DNA from: Torymus aiolomorphi
Taxonomy: Eukaryota > Arthropoda > Insecta > Hymenoptera > Torymidae
Direction: 5' to 3'
Length of the DNA: 64,000 nucleotides
NCBI GenBank assembly: GCA_036365515.1
Contig: CM070877.1
Location: 110,934,011 to 110,998,010 of the forward strand
Under the pieces are notes generated by a model that was not told where the DNA came from, searched no databases, and worked only from the letters and a program-made list of their open reading frames with translations. The position numbers and the translations under genes are program-made. Each line of letters starts with the position of its first letter. Position 1 is the first letter of the stretch. This document shows positions 18,851 to 28,199 of this stretch, in pieces.

Positions 18851-20144
18851 CGAGGGTCATTTGACAAGTACCTAGCCTCACCGCCAGATGGTGCCACTAT
18901 CGCACCAGAAATACACTACAGTGCAGTATCTTCCTGTAAACGGTTACAGACGAAATTTCAGCCGGATCGGAGTTGTAGTTTATTTTTGAGAGCGTGTGAA
19001 AGCAAATGTGTCCGTTGATTTTTGAAAAAATGGAGAAAGAACAATATCGGTCGGTGATTCGATTCTTGTTTTTGGAAGGGAAATCGCGCAGTGAAATTAA
19101 AGAACGCTTGGATGCAGTGTATGGGGATGCTTCTCCTTCGATGGCGACCGTTAAATTTTGGTATAACGAGTTTCAACGTGGTCGTACGTCGGTTTTTGAT
19201 GATCCACGCCCAGGTGCTCCGAAAACAGCCACTACGGAGGAGAATGTGACAAAAATACACGATATCGTTTTGTCAGACCGCCGATTAAAGGTGCACGAGA
19301 TAGCTGCGATAATAGGCATCTCAGAAGAACGCGTGTGGTATATCCTACATGAGATTTTAGGCATGAGGAAGCTGTCAGCAAGGTGGGTGCCGCGTTTGCT
19401 GGCTGCAGACAACAAGCGCATCCGTGTGACCAGTTCAGAGCAGTGTTTGGAGCTGTTTAATCGCAATCCAAAAGAGTTTTTGCGTCGCTACGTGACCGTC
19501 GACGAAACATGGATTCACTACTACACTCCAGAGACCAAGGAGCAGTCAAAACGGTGGACCTTACCCGGTGAACCTGCTCCGAAGAAGGCGAAGACGGTCC
19601 CGTCGGCCGGAAAGGTGATGGCCACTGTTTTCTGGGATTCTCAAGGTGTGATTTTTATTGACTATCTGGAGAAGGGCAAAACGGTCACAGGACAGTACTA
19701 CGCCGAACTATTGAGCCGATTTGACGCCGTGTTAGAAGAAAAACGGCCCCATTTGTCTAAAAAGAAAGTGCTTTTCCACCACGATAATGCACCGGCTCAC
19801 ACTTCTGCACTCGCCACGGCTAAATTGGTCGAATTACGCTACGAACTGTTGCCCCATCCACCGTATTCTCCAGATTTGGCTCCGTGCGACTTTTTTTTGT
19901 TTCCGAACCTAAAAAATTCGCTCGCCGGGAAGAGATTCCACTCCAATAACGAAATAATCGCCGCCACGGCGGCCTATTTTGCAAACCAAGAGAAAACATT
20001 TTTTTCAACGGGGTTAAAAAAATTGGAACACCGCTGGACCAAGTGTATTCAACTAAAAGGAGACTACATTGAAAAATAAATTTTATTTTTTGTAAAATTT
20101 TGGTGTTTTCATTTGTAGGCTAGGTACTTATCAAATGACCCTCG
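18851..20144 (+). mobile_element. Mariner transposon, complete and apparently young
   Basis: The inverted ends begin CGAGGGTCATTTGA and match over 27 bp with one difference (GACAAG versus GATAAG). A TA duplication flanks it at 18849-18850 and 20145-20146. The transposase frame is intact. It lies between the penton and capsid genes of the Polinton. A length of 1,294 bp is typical for Tc1/mariner elements. Confidence 0.97.
19030..20079 (+). CDS. Mariner transposase (DD34D)
   Basis: An intact frame of about 349 residues from ATG 19030 (MEKEQYRSVIRFLFLEGK); an ATG 24 nt upstream is also possible. The N-terminal paired-type helix-turn-helix region ends with FDDPRPGAPKT. WVPRLL matches the mariner WVPHEL box. 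The catalytic acid residues lie in VDETWIHYY, HHDNAPAHTS and YSPDLAPCDFF, the mariner DD34D triad. The C-terminus is complete and the stop lies 65 bp before the right end. The enzyme cuts and pastes the element into TA sites. The lack of stops or frameshifts, unlike every Polinton gene around it, shows a later arrival. Confidence 0.97.
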   Translation: MEKEQYRSVIRFLFLEGKSRSEIKERLDAVYGDASPSMATVKFWYNEFQRGRTSVFDDPRPGAPKTATTEENVTKIHDIVLSDRRLKVHEIAAIIGISEERVWYILHEILGMRKLSARWVPRLLAADNKRIRVTSSEQCLELFNRNPKEFLRRYVTVDETWIHYYTPETKEQSKRWTLPGEPAPKKAKTVPSAGKVMATVFWDSQGVIFIDYLEKGKTVTGQYYAELLSRFDAVLEEKRPHLSKKKVLFHHDNAPAHTSALATAKLVELRYELLPHPPYSPDLAPCDFFLFPNLKNSLAGKRFHSNNEIIAATAAYFANQEKTFFSTGLKKLEHRWTKCIQLKGDYIEK

Positions 20145-20226
20145 TATACAAAAACTAAAAAGTCTAGGCTTAAAAGTAGTACTTGGTGGAAAATAACTTG
20201 TATCATCTTTTGCTGCTTTCAACGAA

Positions 20227-21457
20227 ATGGAAGAAATTCTAAGCATACAAACACCTGTAACTTTCGATGAATCCGTAGCACACTACGAGGTTCACGCTCA
20301 CCAACCGTATACAGCAACATTCAACAACAGCGATGAAATACGCATATCTATTCAACATCAAGATTTATGTCTCTTACCTTCTCGCAGTGCATTACATATC
20401 TGCGGGCGATTGGTTGAAACTAATAATATTCCCACTACAAATACAAAACTTGTGAATAATGCCATTTGTCATTTGTTTGAAGAAATTAGATATGAGTTAA
20501 ATGCCATTGAGATAGACAAGTGTAAAAATGTTGGTTTAACCACTCTCATGAAAGGCTGGGTGACACTCAATCCAACTCAGAGTTTCATCATTGAAAATGT
20601 GGGCTGGATCGATGTAGAAGAAACACAGAATATTGTTGATAATGCTGGTTACTTTAATGCATCGATTCCATTGAGCCTAATTTTTGGCTTCGCAGAGGAC
20701 TATCGTAAAATTGTAGTAAATGCAAAGCATGAACTCGTTCTCATGAGATCGAGAAGCGACTTAAATGCCGTTAAACAAACAACAATAAGAGTAGACAATG
20801 CAGAGGGTTACGAGGACTTTAATATTGAAATAACTAGAATCGAATGGCTAATGCCATACGTAGTTGCATCGAACTCTAAGAAAATTCGCCTACTAGATTT
20901 TGTTGGGAAAGATCGTCCTAGTGCCATGAGTTTTTGCACGTGGGAATTGTACGAGTATCCACTACTTCCGATTACATCAAGACAGGTATGGACTGTTAAA
21001 ACATCAAATCAACTTGAAAAACCACGCTTTGTCATCTTAGATTTTCAAACTAATAGAAAAGATCGAAGAGCTGCAAATGCTAGTCAGTTCGATCATTACA
21101 ATCTTACAAATGTAAAACTCTTTCTCAATTCTGTCATATCCGTATAGCAATCTTAACCTCGATGTGAATCGTAATCAATTTGCCATGCTCTACGATATGT
21201 ACGCTAATTTTCAAAATTCTTGCTATGGTAAAGATCCAGAATCTATGTTGAAAAAGTCGCAATATCTCACTTACGTGCCCCTAATAGTGATAGACTGTTC
21301 AAAACAAAACGAATCATTCAAGAGCGCCCCTGTAGACATTCGTCTGGAATTTGAAGCAAAGGAAAATTTTCCTGCTGGAACTTCAGCCTACTGCTTGATC
21401 TTACACGATCGCATAGTTCAATATAGTCCCGTAAGCGGCGACGTGCAGAAACTTTAA
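20227..21457 (+). pseudogene. Major capsid protein (double jelly-roll, adintovirus-like)
   Basis: From ATG 20227: LSIQTPVTFDESVAHYEVH, RSALHICGRLVE, AICHLFEEIRYELN, RIEWLMPYVVAS, RQVWTVKTSNQLEKPRFVI and FDHYNLTNVKLFLNS, followed by a one-base frameshift near 21130-21145. In the shifted frame it continues NLDVNRNQFAMLYDMY, APLIVIDC-like, SAPVDIRLEFEA and FPAGTSAYCLILHDR to 21457. This is the major capsid protein known from insect Polintons/adintoviruses, about 410 residues in all. It is a different lineage from the capsid gene at 35.5-36.6 kb. Its promoter is now separated by the mariner. Confidence 0.85.
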
Positions 21458-21461
21458 GGAG

Positions 21462-21469
21462 TATATAAG
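21462..21469 (+). promoter_or_regulatory. TATA box for VDVQGF copy 2
   Basis: GGAGTATATAAGGTGAGC lies directly after the capsid stop and 60 nt before the ATG at 21529. Confidence 0.55.
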
Positions 21470-21528
21470 GTGAGCGAGCCTCCAGCTCCTTGTCATTCAT
21501 CATTTGGAATTCGAAGCGAAATTTTGCC

Positions 21529-22005
21529 ATGGACTACGCAGTGGATATGCACGGCTTTAAGAAGCCTGGCAATGATTTTGTTCACCTCTTAGTGCACCTC
21601 TTCAAACCACCGTTTCCTTGGCGAAAACTAACAAACAAGTACAAACGTGAAAATTTGTGGTTAGAACTTTGCTATCATGGACTATCGTGGAATAGTGGTG
21701 ATTATGACTATACTGAAATCGGAAAAATTCTTCAAGATGCATTCAAAGATGCTAAAAGAATTTTCGTTATTGGTGAAATAAAAAAGTTGTGGTTAGAGCG
21801 TTTTAATTTTAATGTTATCGAAATGAACTATCCATCTTTCGACTATCCAAGATCAGTGACTATATGTACTAACCATAATGGAGCGTGCAAAACTACTTGT
21901 GCCCTGTACAATGTGAAACGTATGAAACAGTTTTATCGAAACGACTCCAACATGGAGTGGGAGGATGCTATGGATTGGAAAGACGTCTCATCTGACGAAG
22001 AATAA
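21529..22005 (+). CDS. VDVQGF-family protein, copy 2
   Basis: An uninterrupted frame of 158 residues from ATG 21529 (MDYAVDMHGFKKPGNDF); ATG 21490 lies upstream in frame, but the TATA spacing favours 21529. Compared with copy 1 it keeps LLVHLFKPPFPW, ENLWLELCYHGLSW, IFVIGEIKKLWLERF, CTNHNGACKTTCAL and ends in an acidic tail (EDAMDWKDVSSDEE). Some residues around KE-AIV are missing, so a short deletion is possible. The family is an accessory protein of unknown function, here placed last in the gene cluster and reading rightward, while copy 1 reads leftward at the other side. The idea of an exonuclease- or Maelstrom-like RNase H fold is tentative. Confidence 0.55.
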   Translation: MDYAVDMHGFKKPGNDFVHLLVHLFKPPFPWRKLTNKYKRENLWLELCYHGLSWNSGDYDYTEIGKILQDAFKDAKRIFVIGEIKKLWLERFNFNVIEMNYPSFDYPRSVTICTNHNGACKTTCALYNVKRMKQFYRNDSNMEWEDAMDWKDVSSDEE

Positions 22006-22006
22006 A

Positions 22007-22107
22007 AAAATTTGAAGGATAATGGAGGGGTTGATAGACAGGTAGAACCTCAAAGGATAGAAGCGAGGCGGGGCTTTTATCTACCTTCAAATTTTTTTAA
22101 TAAAATT
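22007..22107 (+). terminator. Inverted repeat after VDVQGF copy 2
   Basis: AAAAAAATTTGAAGG at 22007 is mirrored by CCTTCAAATTTTTTTA at about 22085-22100 around a ~65-nt purine-rich loop. It lies immediately after the stop codon. It could be a 3'-end structure of the transcript or the ends of a small insertion. Confidence 0.4.
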
Positions 22108-22222
22108 ATCTAGTTTCATAGCTCGTCACTAGGTAGCTGCAGCATATTGTTCTCTCGTAAGAAATTACTCAAAGCTTCAATTATAAAAAAAAATTGTTAA
22201 CAGAAACTCTTCATTTATAAAA

Positions 22223-22297
22223 ATGGGTCAAAACAGCTCAACCGTTGCTCCTTACCAACAACTACAACAACAAAACAACGACAGAAAAAAGTCGTGA
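22223..22297 (+). pseudogene. Short frame with N-myristoylation-type start
   Basis: ATG 22223 is preceded by TTTATAAAA and begins MGQNSSTVAPYQQLQQQNN. MGxxxS is the classic N-myristoylation consensus seen in viral membrane-associated proteins. A TGA ends it after 24 codons; the same frame stays open beyond the stop for about another 25 codons. It could be a fragment of a rightmost Polinton gene. No family recognised. Confidence 0.3.
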
Positions 22298-22389
22298 TGG
22301 AAAAAATGCAGCGAAAAATTTTCCACAAACACCCACTCTTTGCCTGAGCAACAGGGTTACAAAAAGTTCTAAATGCTTACTAGTAGGAA

Positions 22390-22585
22390 AGCTATGGGGA
22401 TTCCTCAATCACGATTCTAGATCAAAGGTATTCTAGATCAGGGGTATTTCAGATCACAGGCGTTCTGCATCAGGGCCATTTGGATCAGTGATTCAGAACC
22501 CCCCTTGATACAGAATCCCCACTGATCCAGAATCCCCATTGATCCAGAATCCCCATTGATCCAGAATCCCCATAGCCTACCTACT
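22390..22585 (-). repeat. Polinton right terminal inverted repeat
   Basis: Inverted copy of 10340-10552 with four rather than five internal 17-bp GATCCAGAATCCCCATT units, ending CCTACCTACT. Confidence 0.85.
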
Positions 22586-22671
22586 TTATACTCTTAAGAG
22601 ATTGTTTGTCGGGATATAAACAAAATTTAGCAGTGTTTGTACTATTTACAGCTTTATTCTATAAGATATCC

Positions 22672-23100
22672 CTATTGAAAAAAATCGCGTAACAAAATTA
22701 CGTGATTTTGTTACGTAACAAAATCACGTTATTAATCACGTAATATTTTGTTCCAATATGATATGTGATTTTCCAAAAGTTACGTAACATATGTTAATGG
22801 TTTCATTCGAAAATCACGTGACGTTTGCGTAATTACGTGATTTTTACCGAATGTAAAAAATTTTAGACATTAAAAATCACGTAATTTTTTACAAAACCAC
22901 GTAATTTTTTACAATGTCACGTAATTGTCGGCAAAATGGTTTTATTCGAAAAACACGTGACGTTTGCGTAATTACGTGATTTTTACCGAATGTAAAAAAT
23001 TTTAGACATTAAAAATCACGTAATTTTTTGACAAAATCACGTAATTTTTGACAAAATCACGTAATTTTAATATTCAAGGTTTTTTTATGATACAAGTGTT
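22672..23100 (+). repeat. ACGTAATT tandem repeats, left arm
   Basis: About two blocks of the unit described for the whole element, dense in TCACGTAATTTT and the palindrome ACGTAATTACGT. Confidence 0.75.
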
Positions 23101-23852
23101 TTCGTATACATAAAATAATTATGTACAGCAAAATGTGGTATTCTATATTCTATATTCTGGTTTTAAAGTTTTATATGCATATGCGATTATGCACTCGTTT
23201 TGTCGACACGAATTCTGCAGCATAACCACACTGTATTGGCTGGATGATAAGGAGTACGTCAAGTCTCAGCTCCAATTATCAAATCTAGAATTCTGGTATC
23301 CTGTTCAATCACAGCCTCGACAACGTAGTTAGTCGCAGAGATAAAAAGAAAAATAAATAAATCGTGATAAGTATTTTTAATAAAGCAAAAGAGAGAAATT
23401 CAGAATTATTGACGACAAAGGTGTATCTTTGATCTAAATGGCGCGGAATGAATGAATGAATGATTGAATGAAAGAACGATCTTAAAAAAGATATAATTGT
23501 ACACGGAAAAAACTTCCATTAAACATTACTATTTTCTCTACTAATTTGAGGACATACTCAAATTGTCAAAATATTTAATATATTTTTAGCAATTCATGGT
23601 ATACACCTTTTTAAAAATAAATAAATATGGTTATAAAATTTTCTACATTACTTATATAAAATTTAGTACTTACTATACTAAATTTTCAAAACAATTTTTA
23701 CGAGCCAGTTTACTAAAATTTGATAGAATTGTAGCAATTTCTACGAGTCAAACAAATAGTTAATTCACTTATTAAGGTGTCGAATTTGTCCTATTGTGGA
23801 ACTACACAAGCTGTAGCATATTTAAACGAGTCGAAACGTCTTTCGTGTAAGT

Positions 23853-23885
23853 GCACATTGGCGTAGCGGTACGACTGCGGCTTAA
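23853..23885 (+). ncRNA. tRNA-like/SINE head, 5' half (box A)
   Basis: TGGCGTAGCGG (23859-23869) matches the Pol III box A consensus. It continues TACGACTGCGGCTTAA, where the Kolobok-like transposon is inserted. The 3' half with box B follows the transposon at 27461-27503. Together they form a tRNA-derived sequence, probably a SINE head or tRNA pseudogene. Confidence 0.5.
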
Positions 23886-24743
23886 GGGGACAAGCCATGG
23901 TTAGGGGGTCGAAAAATCGATTTTTTTTTTTATTTAACATTTTGATAGCAAATTTTCCGCTGAATACGATGCTTCCAACCGCATTTCGAAATTCGATTTC
24001 GTTTAGAAAATACAGCTAATACCGTGAAGTTACTTTTTTGCATATTTAGTGATTTTACTCAAAATATCACTTTTAGATATTAATACTATTGTTAATCTTA
24101 TATTATTTTATACTTCACAGCATACACGATACAATACTAAATGTATAACTTAATGTACATTAGCATTGTAGAAAAACTTAACTTGAGGTATAAATCTCGT
24201 GTATTTTACTCTTAGAGCTCTTGCACGAATAAAGGAATAGCGAGTAATAACGGCTGACAAACAATCACAAGTGAGCTTTAAAAAGACTTGTTTCTTTTTG
24301 AAGGAATAAGAAGGAACACGTCTTTTTAAAACTTGCTTGTGATTGGCTGCCAGGCGTTATTCCTCGCTATTCCTCCATTCGTGCAAGAGCCCTTACTCTC
24401 CTTATAGAAAGGTATTATACGTAAAATACTCATAGGTGGTTCAAAATCCCAGCTGCATGTTTATGTTGATTCAGCGCCACGGTCGCTGGAATTTAAACTG
24501 AAGTATTTTGAATGTAATTGAATCTGCATTTTTCAATGCAATTTATTTAGTAAACAAACATTTTTTCCTGATTATAAGCTATTATACGCTGTAGAGCAGT
24601 GTGTGGAAAATTTTTTAAAATTTGGCCTGTAGGTTAGCTACATTGTGCAATTAAAACTTGCTATATTTTTAAGTGTTTTTTTCGGAGTGACTTTTGTGTA
24701 TCAATTTAATTTTGATACGTAAAGTAGTGATTTGTGAAAAATC

Positions 24744-26486
24744 ATGAATACAGACAAGAGAGGTCGAACACCAGGACCATCTACAAAGAAGAGAACATTT
24801 GGAAGAAAAAAGAAACATAAAGGATTTAGAAGAAAAGTCAAAAATGCCCCATCACTAAAGAGAAAAAGAAGCACATCTGCAAGCAAAATTTCAGAATCAG
24901 ATATATCTAGAAGTCCAGCAACAACAAGAAACAGAATAATAGATATTGATATTTTGTTTCATGAACTTGAAAAGTTAATTGTTTGTGCTAAGTGTCATGG
25001 AAAAATCCGAATAACGGAAGGAGACATTAGAGGATTGGATGCAAAAATTAATATTGTATGCAAAAACTGCAATGGCATGAATCTCATCAATACAAGTAAA
25101 CAAGTTGGAAGTAGTGGGAATGCTTATGAAGTAAATAGACGTAGTGTACTTGCTATGCGTGCACTTGGATAAGGACATGCAGGATTGGAGACTTTCTGTG
25201 GTATCATGGACCTACCATCGCCAGTGGCACACAGTTTTTATGACCATATCAATGAGGAGTTAAGTAAGGCATGTGAAAAAGTGTCAGTTATCTCCATGCA
25301 AAAAGCAGTGGAAAAAGAAAAACAATTGACACCAGCTGGAAGTGTAGGGCTCCATGTGTCTGGTGACGGGTCCTGGAGAAAGAGAGGATTCTCTTCTTTA
25401 CAAGGAATCACAAGCTTGATTGGTTTGCGTTCCCAACAAATTCTTGACATCTCTATCAAGAATAGTTTCTGCAAAGCTTGCATGAAATGGGAAAATAAAG
25501 AGGGCACAGAAGAATATGAAGACTGGTACACGGACCACCAAGCCAATTGCTCAGCAAACCATGAAGGAAGTGCCGGGAAGATGGAAGTGGATGGAATTAT
25601 TGAAATTTTCAAAAGTTCCATGGAAAAATATGGTGTAAAGTATCATCGCTACATTGGAGATGGTGATTCAAAAGTTTTCTGTGATTTGTGTAAAGTTAAA
25701 CCATATGGAGATGAACTGACAGTAGAAAAAAAGGAGTGTGTTGGACATGTTCAAAAGCGAATGGGTACAAGGCTGAGAAATCTAAAGAAGAATTCTGGCA
25801 AGAAGAAGTTAGCTGATGGAAAATCCATTGGAGGACAGGGACGCTTGACTGGTAAAGTTATTGATCAGCTCACCACCTACTATGGTAATGCCATCAGGGG
25901 CAATGCGAACTCAGTGAAAGATATGAGCAATGCGATATGGGCCACTTATTACCACAAAATCTCCACAGATAAATCACCTCAACATCATTTGTGTCCGAAA
26001 GGAGAAAATAGTTGGTGCAAGTGGCAAAAAGCGAAAGCCCAGAAAAAACTGAAAGGTTTCCAGCATACAGGCAGTATTCCAACAGTAGTGATGGAGCAGT
26101 TAAAACCAATTTATGAAGATCTCTATCGACAGGAACTGCTTGAAAGGTGTCTTGGTGGTTTTACACAGAACAGCAATGAAAGCTTCAATCAGATAGTTTG
26201 GAAGCTCATTACCAAGACATCTTTTAGTGGTGTGCATGTACTCAATACAGGTGTATACATTGCTATCACTTGTTTCAATGATGGATGAATTGGTTTCTTG
26301 GAAATAATGGATGCCTTCGACATCAAACCTGGAGTAGCTGCAATTGAGTGGGTGAAGAAGAGCAATGATAAAAGATTATTCTATGCTGAAAGGAATGCTG
26401 AGGAAAATACCTTAGAAAGTAGAAGAAAAAGAAGGAGAGTACGACTTCAGTTACCAGAAGAGTCATATGAACCAGGTTCTTACTAG
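24744..26486 (+). pseudogene. Kolobok/Mutator-type transposase with two stop codons
   Basis: One reading frame of about 580 codons interrupted only by TAA (25170-25172) and TGA (26286-26288). The N-terminus is Lys/Arg-rich (GRKKKHKGFRRK), then comes a CxxC...CxxC zinc-like pair (CAKCHGK, CKNCNG). The core has VSGDGSWRKRGFSSLQG, NHEGSAGKMEVDG, IGDGDSKVFCDL, KKECVGHVQKRMGTRLR, GGQGRLTGKVI, AIRGNANSVKDM, GFTQNSNESFNQ and a basic tail. The Asp residues in DGSW and GDGDSK are the likely catalytic acids, with a later Glu. The order matches the large animal 'Mutator'-type transposases. With just two nonsense changes it decayed recently. Confidence 0.8.
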
Positions 26487-26489
26487 AGT

Positions 26490-27440
26490 AAGTAATTAAA
26501 AGATTTTTTTGTTACTTATACGTATAAAAATAGTTAATATTTATTGTTTTTCTTTTTAGTTAATTTGTGATTGGATCTGTCACCCGGAATAGATGATTTT
26601 TGTAGGTTATAGACTGCAGCATCAAGGAATAAAAATATTTTAGTCTAATACGAAAAAAAAGATAAGAGCTACAATAATGTATTATTCTAAATAATATAAA
26701 GATGTCATTAAGTTAATTAAACCTTTTTTTACAGATATTTAATGAGACTAGACATGAGATGATTAGAGTGTCCGTGCCAAAATAACTGTTATATGGATAT
26801 TCCATTTTTCATGTTTAATCAAAGTATATTATACAGAATTGTGAAAAAGATTTTTGTAAGTAGTTTTGAAAAGCTTACCATAAGTTATAAGAAACTCAAG
26901 TTTCAAACATGATTTCTGAAAAACTTGTTTTTTGTGTTTACAGGGTCATTGCCGTAAGTTTATTTTTCACCAAGTGAACGAAATGACTTGAAATTTTAGG
27001 TGAGCATTCCTTTTTACATTAGCCACAAAGAATGTGCGCTACTTTTTTGAAAAAAGCTTCAGAAAAAAATAAAAAGAAATAAAATTATAGAACTTTTGAT
27101 AAAATATACAAAAAATTGAGATTTTTCATAAAAAATAAATATTAAAAAAAATTTTTTTAGGAAAAGTAGCACAGAAAACTGGTAACTGATGTAAAAACAA
27201 AGATCAAGCCATGAATTTCAAGTCATTTTATTTAGTTGTTGAAAAGTAAACCTACGGCAATCAATAAATCAGAGTTAAATCATTAATAAAATGTACGCAA
27301 GAGCCAGATGTATATTATCAGCTAACTACAGGCGGAAATTGTAGGTAATAACACTACTTATTAGTGGGAAAAATATTAAGTTCAAAGATTACACCTGGAA
27401 TTTATTATTAATCAAATTATTTATTCTTATTTTTTTCAGT
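26490..27440. other. Non-coding 3' part of the TTAA transposon
   Basis: AT-rich sequence between the transposase stop and the right inverted end. No gene seen. TTTTGAAAAAAGC-type A/T runs only. Confidence 0.4.
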
Positions 27441-27460
27441 TTTAACCATGGCTTGTCCCC

Positions 27461-27503
27461 TTAACGCGCGGTGGGCTCGGGTTCGATCCCAGCTCTCTGC
27501 GTT
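27461..27503 (+). ncRNA. tRNA-like/SINE head, 3' half (box B)
   Basis: GGTTCGATCC (27480-27489) matches box B and follows TTAACGCGCGGTGGGCTCG. It is the right half of the tRNA-like sequence split by the TTAA transposon. A T-run (GCGTTTTTTTTC) after it could act as a Pol III terminator. Confidence 0.5.
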
Positions 27504-27957
27504 TTTTTTCAAATACAAAAAATTATTTATTTCTTCTATTTAATGTACATTCACAATCTAAAATATAACGTCGGTAATATAGATTGCGAAAAAAAATTTT
27601 TTAATTGTAAATTTCCACTTTAGTTTCCGAAGAACTAAAATTTGGTAAAGTGGATTCTAAAATTCAATACATTTCGAGTATGTAACTGTTTTTCTATACA
27701 TTATAATAAATTTTAGTCATTGAAGGAGTTGTTTTTACTGAAAACTTTTTTCCGTGTATGCATTTTCTCGTTCTGTATTACTTCTATTTTTTTATATAAA
27801 AAAACCCAGCACAAATTCTTAATCCGTGTATTTATTCAAATGAAAAGCACTACAAAATAAAGTTATATTTTTTTTTTACTAAATATTGTTACGATTTGAT
27901 AATCGCATACAATAAATAAATGGAGGAGGACTCGATAAAAAAACTGCATGGCGTGAC

Positions 27958-28036
27958 TCGGCGGGGAATCGAACCCCGGACCTTTCGTTTTCGCGACGAG
28001 TGCTCTGACCACTGAGCTACCGATGCCGGTGCACGT
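27958..28036 (-). ncRNA. tRNA-like sequence (SINE head or tRNA pseudogene)
   Basis: Minus strand: GGTAGCTCAGTGGTCAGAGC forms a D arm with box A, and CGGGGTTCGATTCCCCG a perfect five-pair T arm with box B. The anticodon arm has four pairs (TCGT/ACGA) around CGCGAAA; if read as a tRNA the anticodon would be CGA, but U33 is missing. The acceptor ends do not pair well over seven bases. These defects favour a tRNA-derived SINE head or pseudogene over a working tRNA. Confidence 0.6.
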
Positions 28037-28199
28037 CTTTCCTCGAGTCGTCCCCATGTTGCTGCTATATGCAACCCGATCCGCCTCGTCACGTTGTGCA
28101 TACTATGCACACGTAACAATATAGAATACCAGATTTTGCTGTACATAATTATTTTATATTGTATACGAAAACACTTGTATCATAAAAAACATTGAATAT

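Larger units (their letters stand above)
10340..22585. mobile_element. Polinton/Maverick (adintovirus-like), decayed, 12.2 kb
   Basis: A Polinton-type virus-like transposon. The ends are AGTAGGTAGGCTATGGGG and its inverse ...CCTACCTACT, matching the AG...CT termini known for Polintons. The flanking hexamers are TTATGC (10334-10339) and TTATAC (22586-22591), a 5/6 match for the 6-bp target duplication typical of the group. Inside are a packaging ATPase fragment, a phospholipase-A2-like domain, a pX-like core protein, an adenain-like protease, penton and double jelly-roll capsid genes, all broken. I find no protein-primed DNA polymerase B and no integrase, so this is a deleted derivative that depended on helpers. 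Secondary insertions are a mariner (18851-20144) and a 716-bp inverted-repeat element (11279-11994). The length without them is about 10.2 kb, short for the family (usually 15-20 kb). Confidence 0.85.
23886..27460 (+). mobile_element. Kolobok/Mutator-like DNA transposon with TTAA target duplication
   Basis: Perfect 18-bp inverted ends GGGGACAAGCCATGGTTA are flanked by TTAA on both sides (23882-23885, 27461-27464). TTAA duplications are used by Kolobok and piggyBac; the transposase is not piggyBac-like but of the Pfam 'Mutator' type often found in Kolobok elements. It is inserted exactly inside a tRNA-like sequence. The 3.6-kb length includes long AT-rich non-coding flanks. Confidence 0.8.
23501..27757. 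mobile_element. Nested element with ACACGGAAAAAA inverted ends
   Basis: ACACGGAAAAAACTTCC at 23501 is mirrored by CTTTTTTCCGTGT ending at 27757. It lies inside the foldback and around the tRNA-like sequence with its Kolobok-like insertion. Apart from those insertions the contents are AT-rich and non-coding. Only about 13 bp of the ends match, so this is a weaker call. Confidence 0.4.

Noticed and set aside
10340..22585. The 12-kb inverted-repeat unit as two unrelated repeats by chance
   Set aside because: AG...CT ends, internal minisatellite, matching flanking hexamers and capsid genes inside all agree with one Polinton.
27958..28036. Functional tRNA-Ser (CGA) gene
   Set aside because: U33 is absent, the acceptor stem does not pair, and there is no long variable arm expected of tRNA-Ser.
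27863..28146. Protein frames (VAQWSEH, SSVVRAL) at 27.9-28.1 kb
   Set aside because: These are the usual translations of tRNA-like box A/box B sequence, not genes.
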